From: Lithospermum erythrorhizon
Lineage: Eukaryota; Streptophyta; Magnoliopsida; Boraginales; Boraginaceae
Length of the DNA stretch: 64,000 bases
Reading direction: 5' to 3'
Assembly (NCBI GenBank): GCA_019722365.1
Contig: JADFUC010000501.1
Span: forward strand, 868,001 to 932,000
Positions within the stretch are counted from its first letter, which is position 1; every line of letters starts with the position of its first letter. Shown here piece after piece: positions 63,201-64,000 of this stretch. The notes below the pieces were generated by a model that worked only from the letters and a program-made list of their open reading frames with translations, made no database searches and was not told where the DNA came from. A program made the position numbers and the translations under genes.

Positions 63201-64000
63201 CATAAGGTGATCCCTGGAGTAAATTCACAAGAATATTATCATCGGGCTAACAGTGGCAACAGAATAGGGAAATTACAAACAGTATTCAAAACATAAATTC
63301 AGTTCAAGCAATTGAATCATAGATCCATAAAACACGTTACTCGGGAAAACTAAGAAAGCTTACAATTGATTCATTATAATTGCAATGTCCCACAGACAGT
63401 ATTGGGACAACAGATACATGTAGCCAACGGCATGCCGTGTTAGGATTATTTCAATCTTTTCATTATGGTACCTTTATGCTTTTCTATAATAGTTAGTCCA
63501 AATTGGTTTGAAAACTAGAGATATATTTCCCATTAGCTAGCTAAGTAGTGTGTACTCTCTTATAGCTGACTCGTATGTGTACAATAAAGTGCTGAAAATT
63601 CTGAGGTTTTAGGTTCAAGGTTAACATATAAGTTCACTCGTTTCAGGAAACGCTCATGCAAACACCCTCAGTAAGTAGATAAAGAGGATGCACCGAAGTA
63701 AAATATCTCTTGCACACAAAGCAAAGAATTGTAATAGATTGAACCGAGATTAGGTAAGGCAAAATAGAACAAAGTCCAATTGATGCTGTGATAAGACAGA
63801 CATAATACCAGAACTGACTGCTAATCCATTCTGGAATTTGTGCTTAAAATACATGGCTGTGATTTGTACCATTCCAGTACCTGCTGAGCTTTGAGCTTGA
63901 ACTTATCCAAACAAAATTCAACTCTTTCCAGCATCCCCTGATAGTATCTATTTCTTTCAACCACCCATGTCTCTATGGTTCTTTTGTCAAATGACAGGGG
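57210..64000 (-). CDS. GCP6: Gamma-tubulin complex component 6, 5' part outside window
   Basis: GCP6 is a subunit of the gamma-tubulin ring complex that nucleates microtubules. The 3' part of the gene is present: exons at 63881-64000 (cut by the window edge), 63089-63213, 61772-62887, 61252-61393, 61008-61164, 60730-60893, 60212-60297, 59417-59516, 58715-58776, 58199-58358 and 57210-57386. All visible phases close. The large exon encodes a Ser/Asn-rich linker, the part that makes GCP6 larger than other GCPs. The conserved C-terminal half follows: EIPLDFVIKKC, GFDLQEHLLALRRYHFMEVA, ADWADLFIMSLW, VLELSVQRSSCE, GLGYRVDWPVSIILTP, VQSQLSHVSWCKLLHSLK, DMMDLESVHYEYL and MLQCALDFRSC. I see no damage. 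Confidence 0.95.
61214..61235. repeat. (TG)n microsatellite in GCP6 intron
   Basis: About eleven TG units lie 17 bases beyond the donor at 61250-61251, within the short intron after the LWNH exon. It marks a polymorphism-prone site close to a splice donor. Confidence 0.95.

Overview
This is nuclear DNA from a flowering plant. The genes are split by many short introns with GT-AG borders, the spacers are AT-rich, and the proteins are plant forms: a BEL1-type homeodomain protein close to ATH1, an NDL protein, a plant ferrochelatase, a YbeY-HAD fusion, a plant aldehyde oxidase and GCP6. Stowaway-like repeat ends suggest a eudicot, possibly an asterid; that is inference. I see no bacterial genes, CRISPR array, rRNA or convincing tRNA.

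Layout. 1-5065: Ty1/copia integrase scrap and AT-rich spacer. 5066-7235 (+): damaged ATH1-like gene. 8152-11088 (-): damaged NDL gene. 15662-18250 (-): plant protein of unknown function. 20022-24792 (+): KH-domain RNA-binding protein whose first KH exon is broken. 25309-28502 (-): ferrochelatase. 29748-32894 (-): BABAM1/MERIT40-like protein. 34542-37306 (+): PITH-domain protein. 37909-42731 (-): ATP-dependent phosphofructokinase. 43800-48536 (-): chloroplast YbeY endoribonuclease fused to a HAD hydrolase. 49422-55211 (-): aldehyde oxidase with one ruined exon. 57210 to beyond the right edge (-): 3' part of the GCP6 gene.

The genes do not form a pathway; they are ordinary single-gene neighbours. 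I joined the exons by hand. For PITH, PFK, YbeY-HAD, BABAM1 and the visible GCP6 exons the lengths and phases close exactly, so those models are firm.

The most striking pattern is damage confined to single exons. ATH1, NDL exons 8-9, KH exon 2, aldehyde oxidase exon 7, probably the last exon of the unknown gene, and one ferrochelatase splice donor carry indels, while nearby exons are perfect. Either this is a partly fractionated duplicate segment, or the assembly holds unpolished long-read patches. Other points are two GC-AG introns, a triplicated exon-1 tail inside YbeY intron 1, and several intronic minisatellites. I did not find a new biological system.
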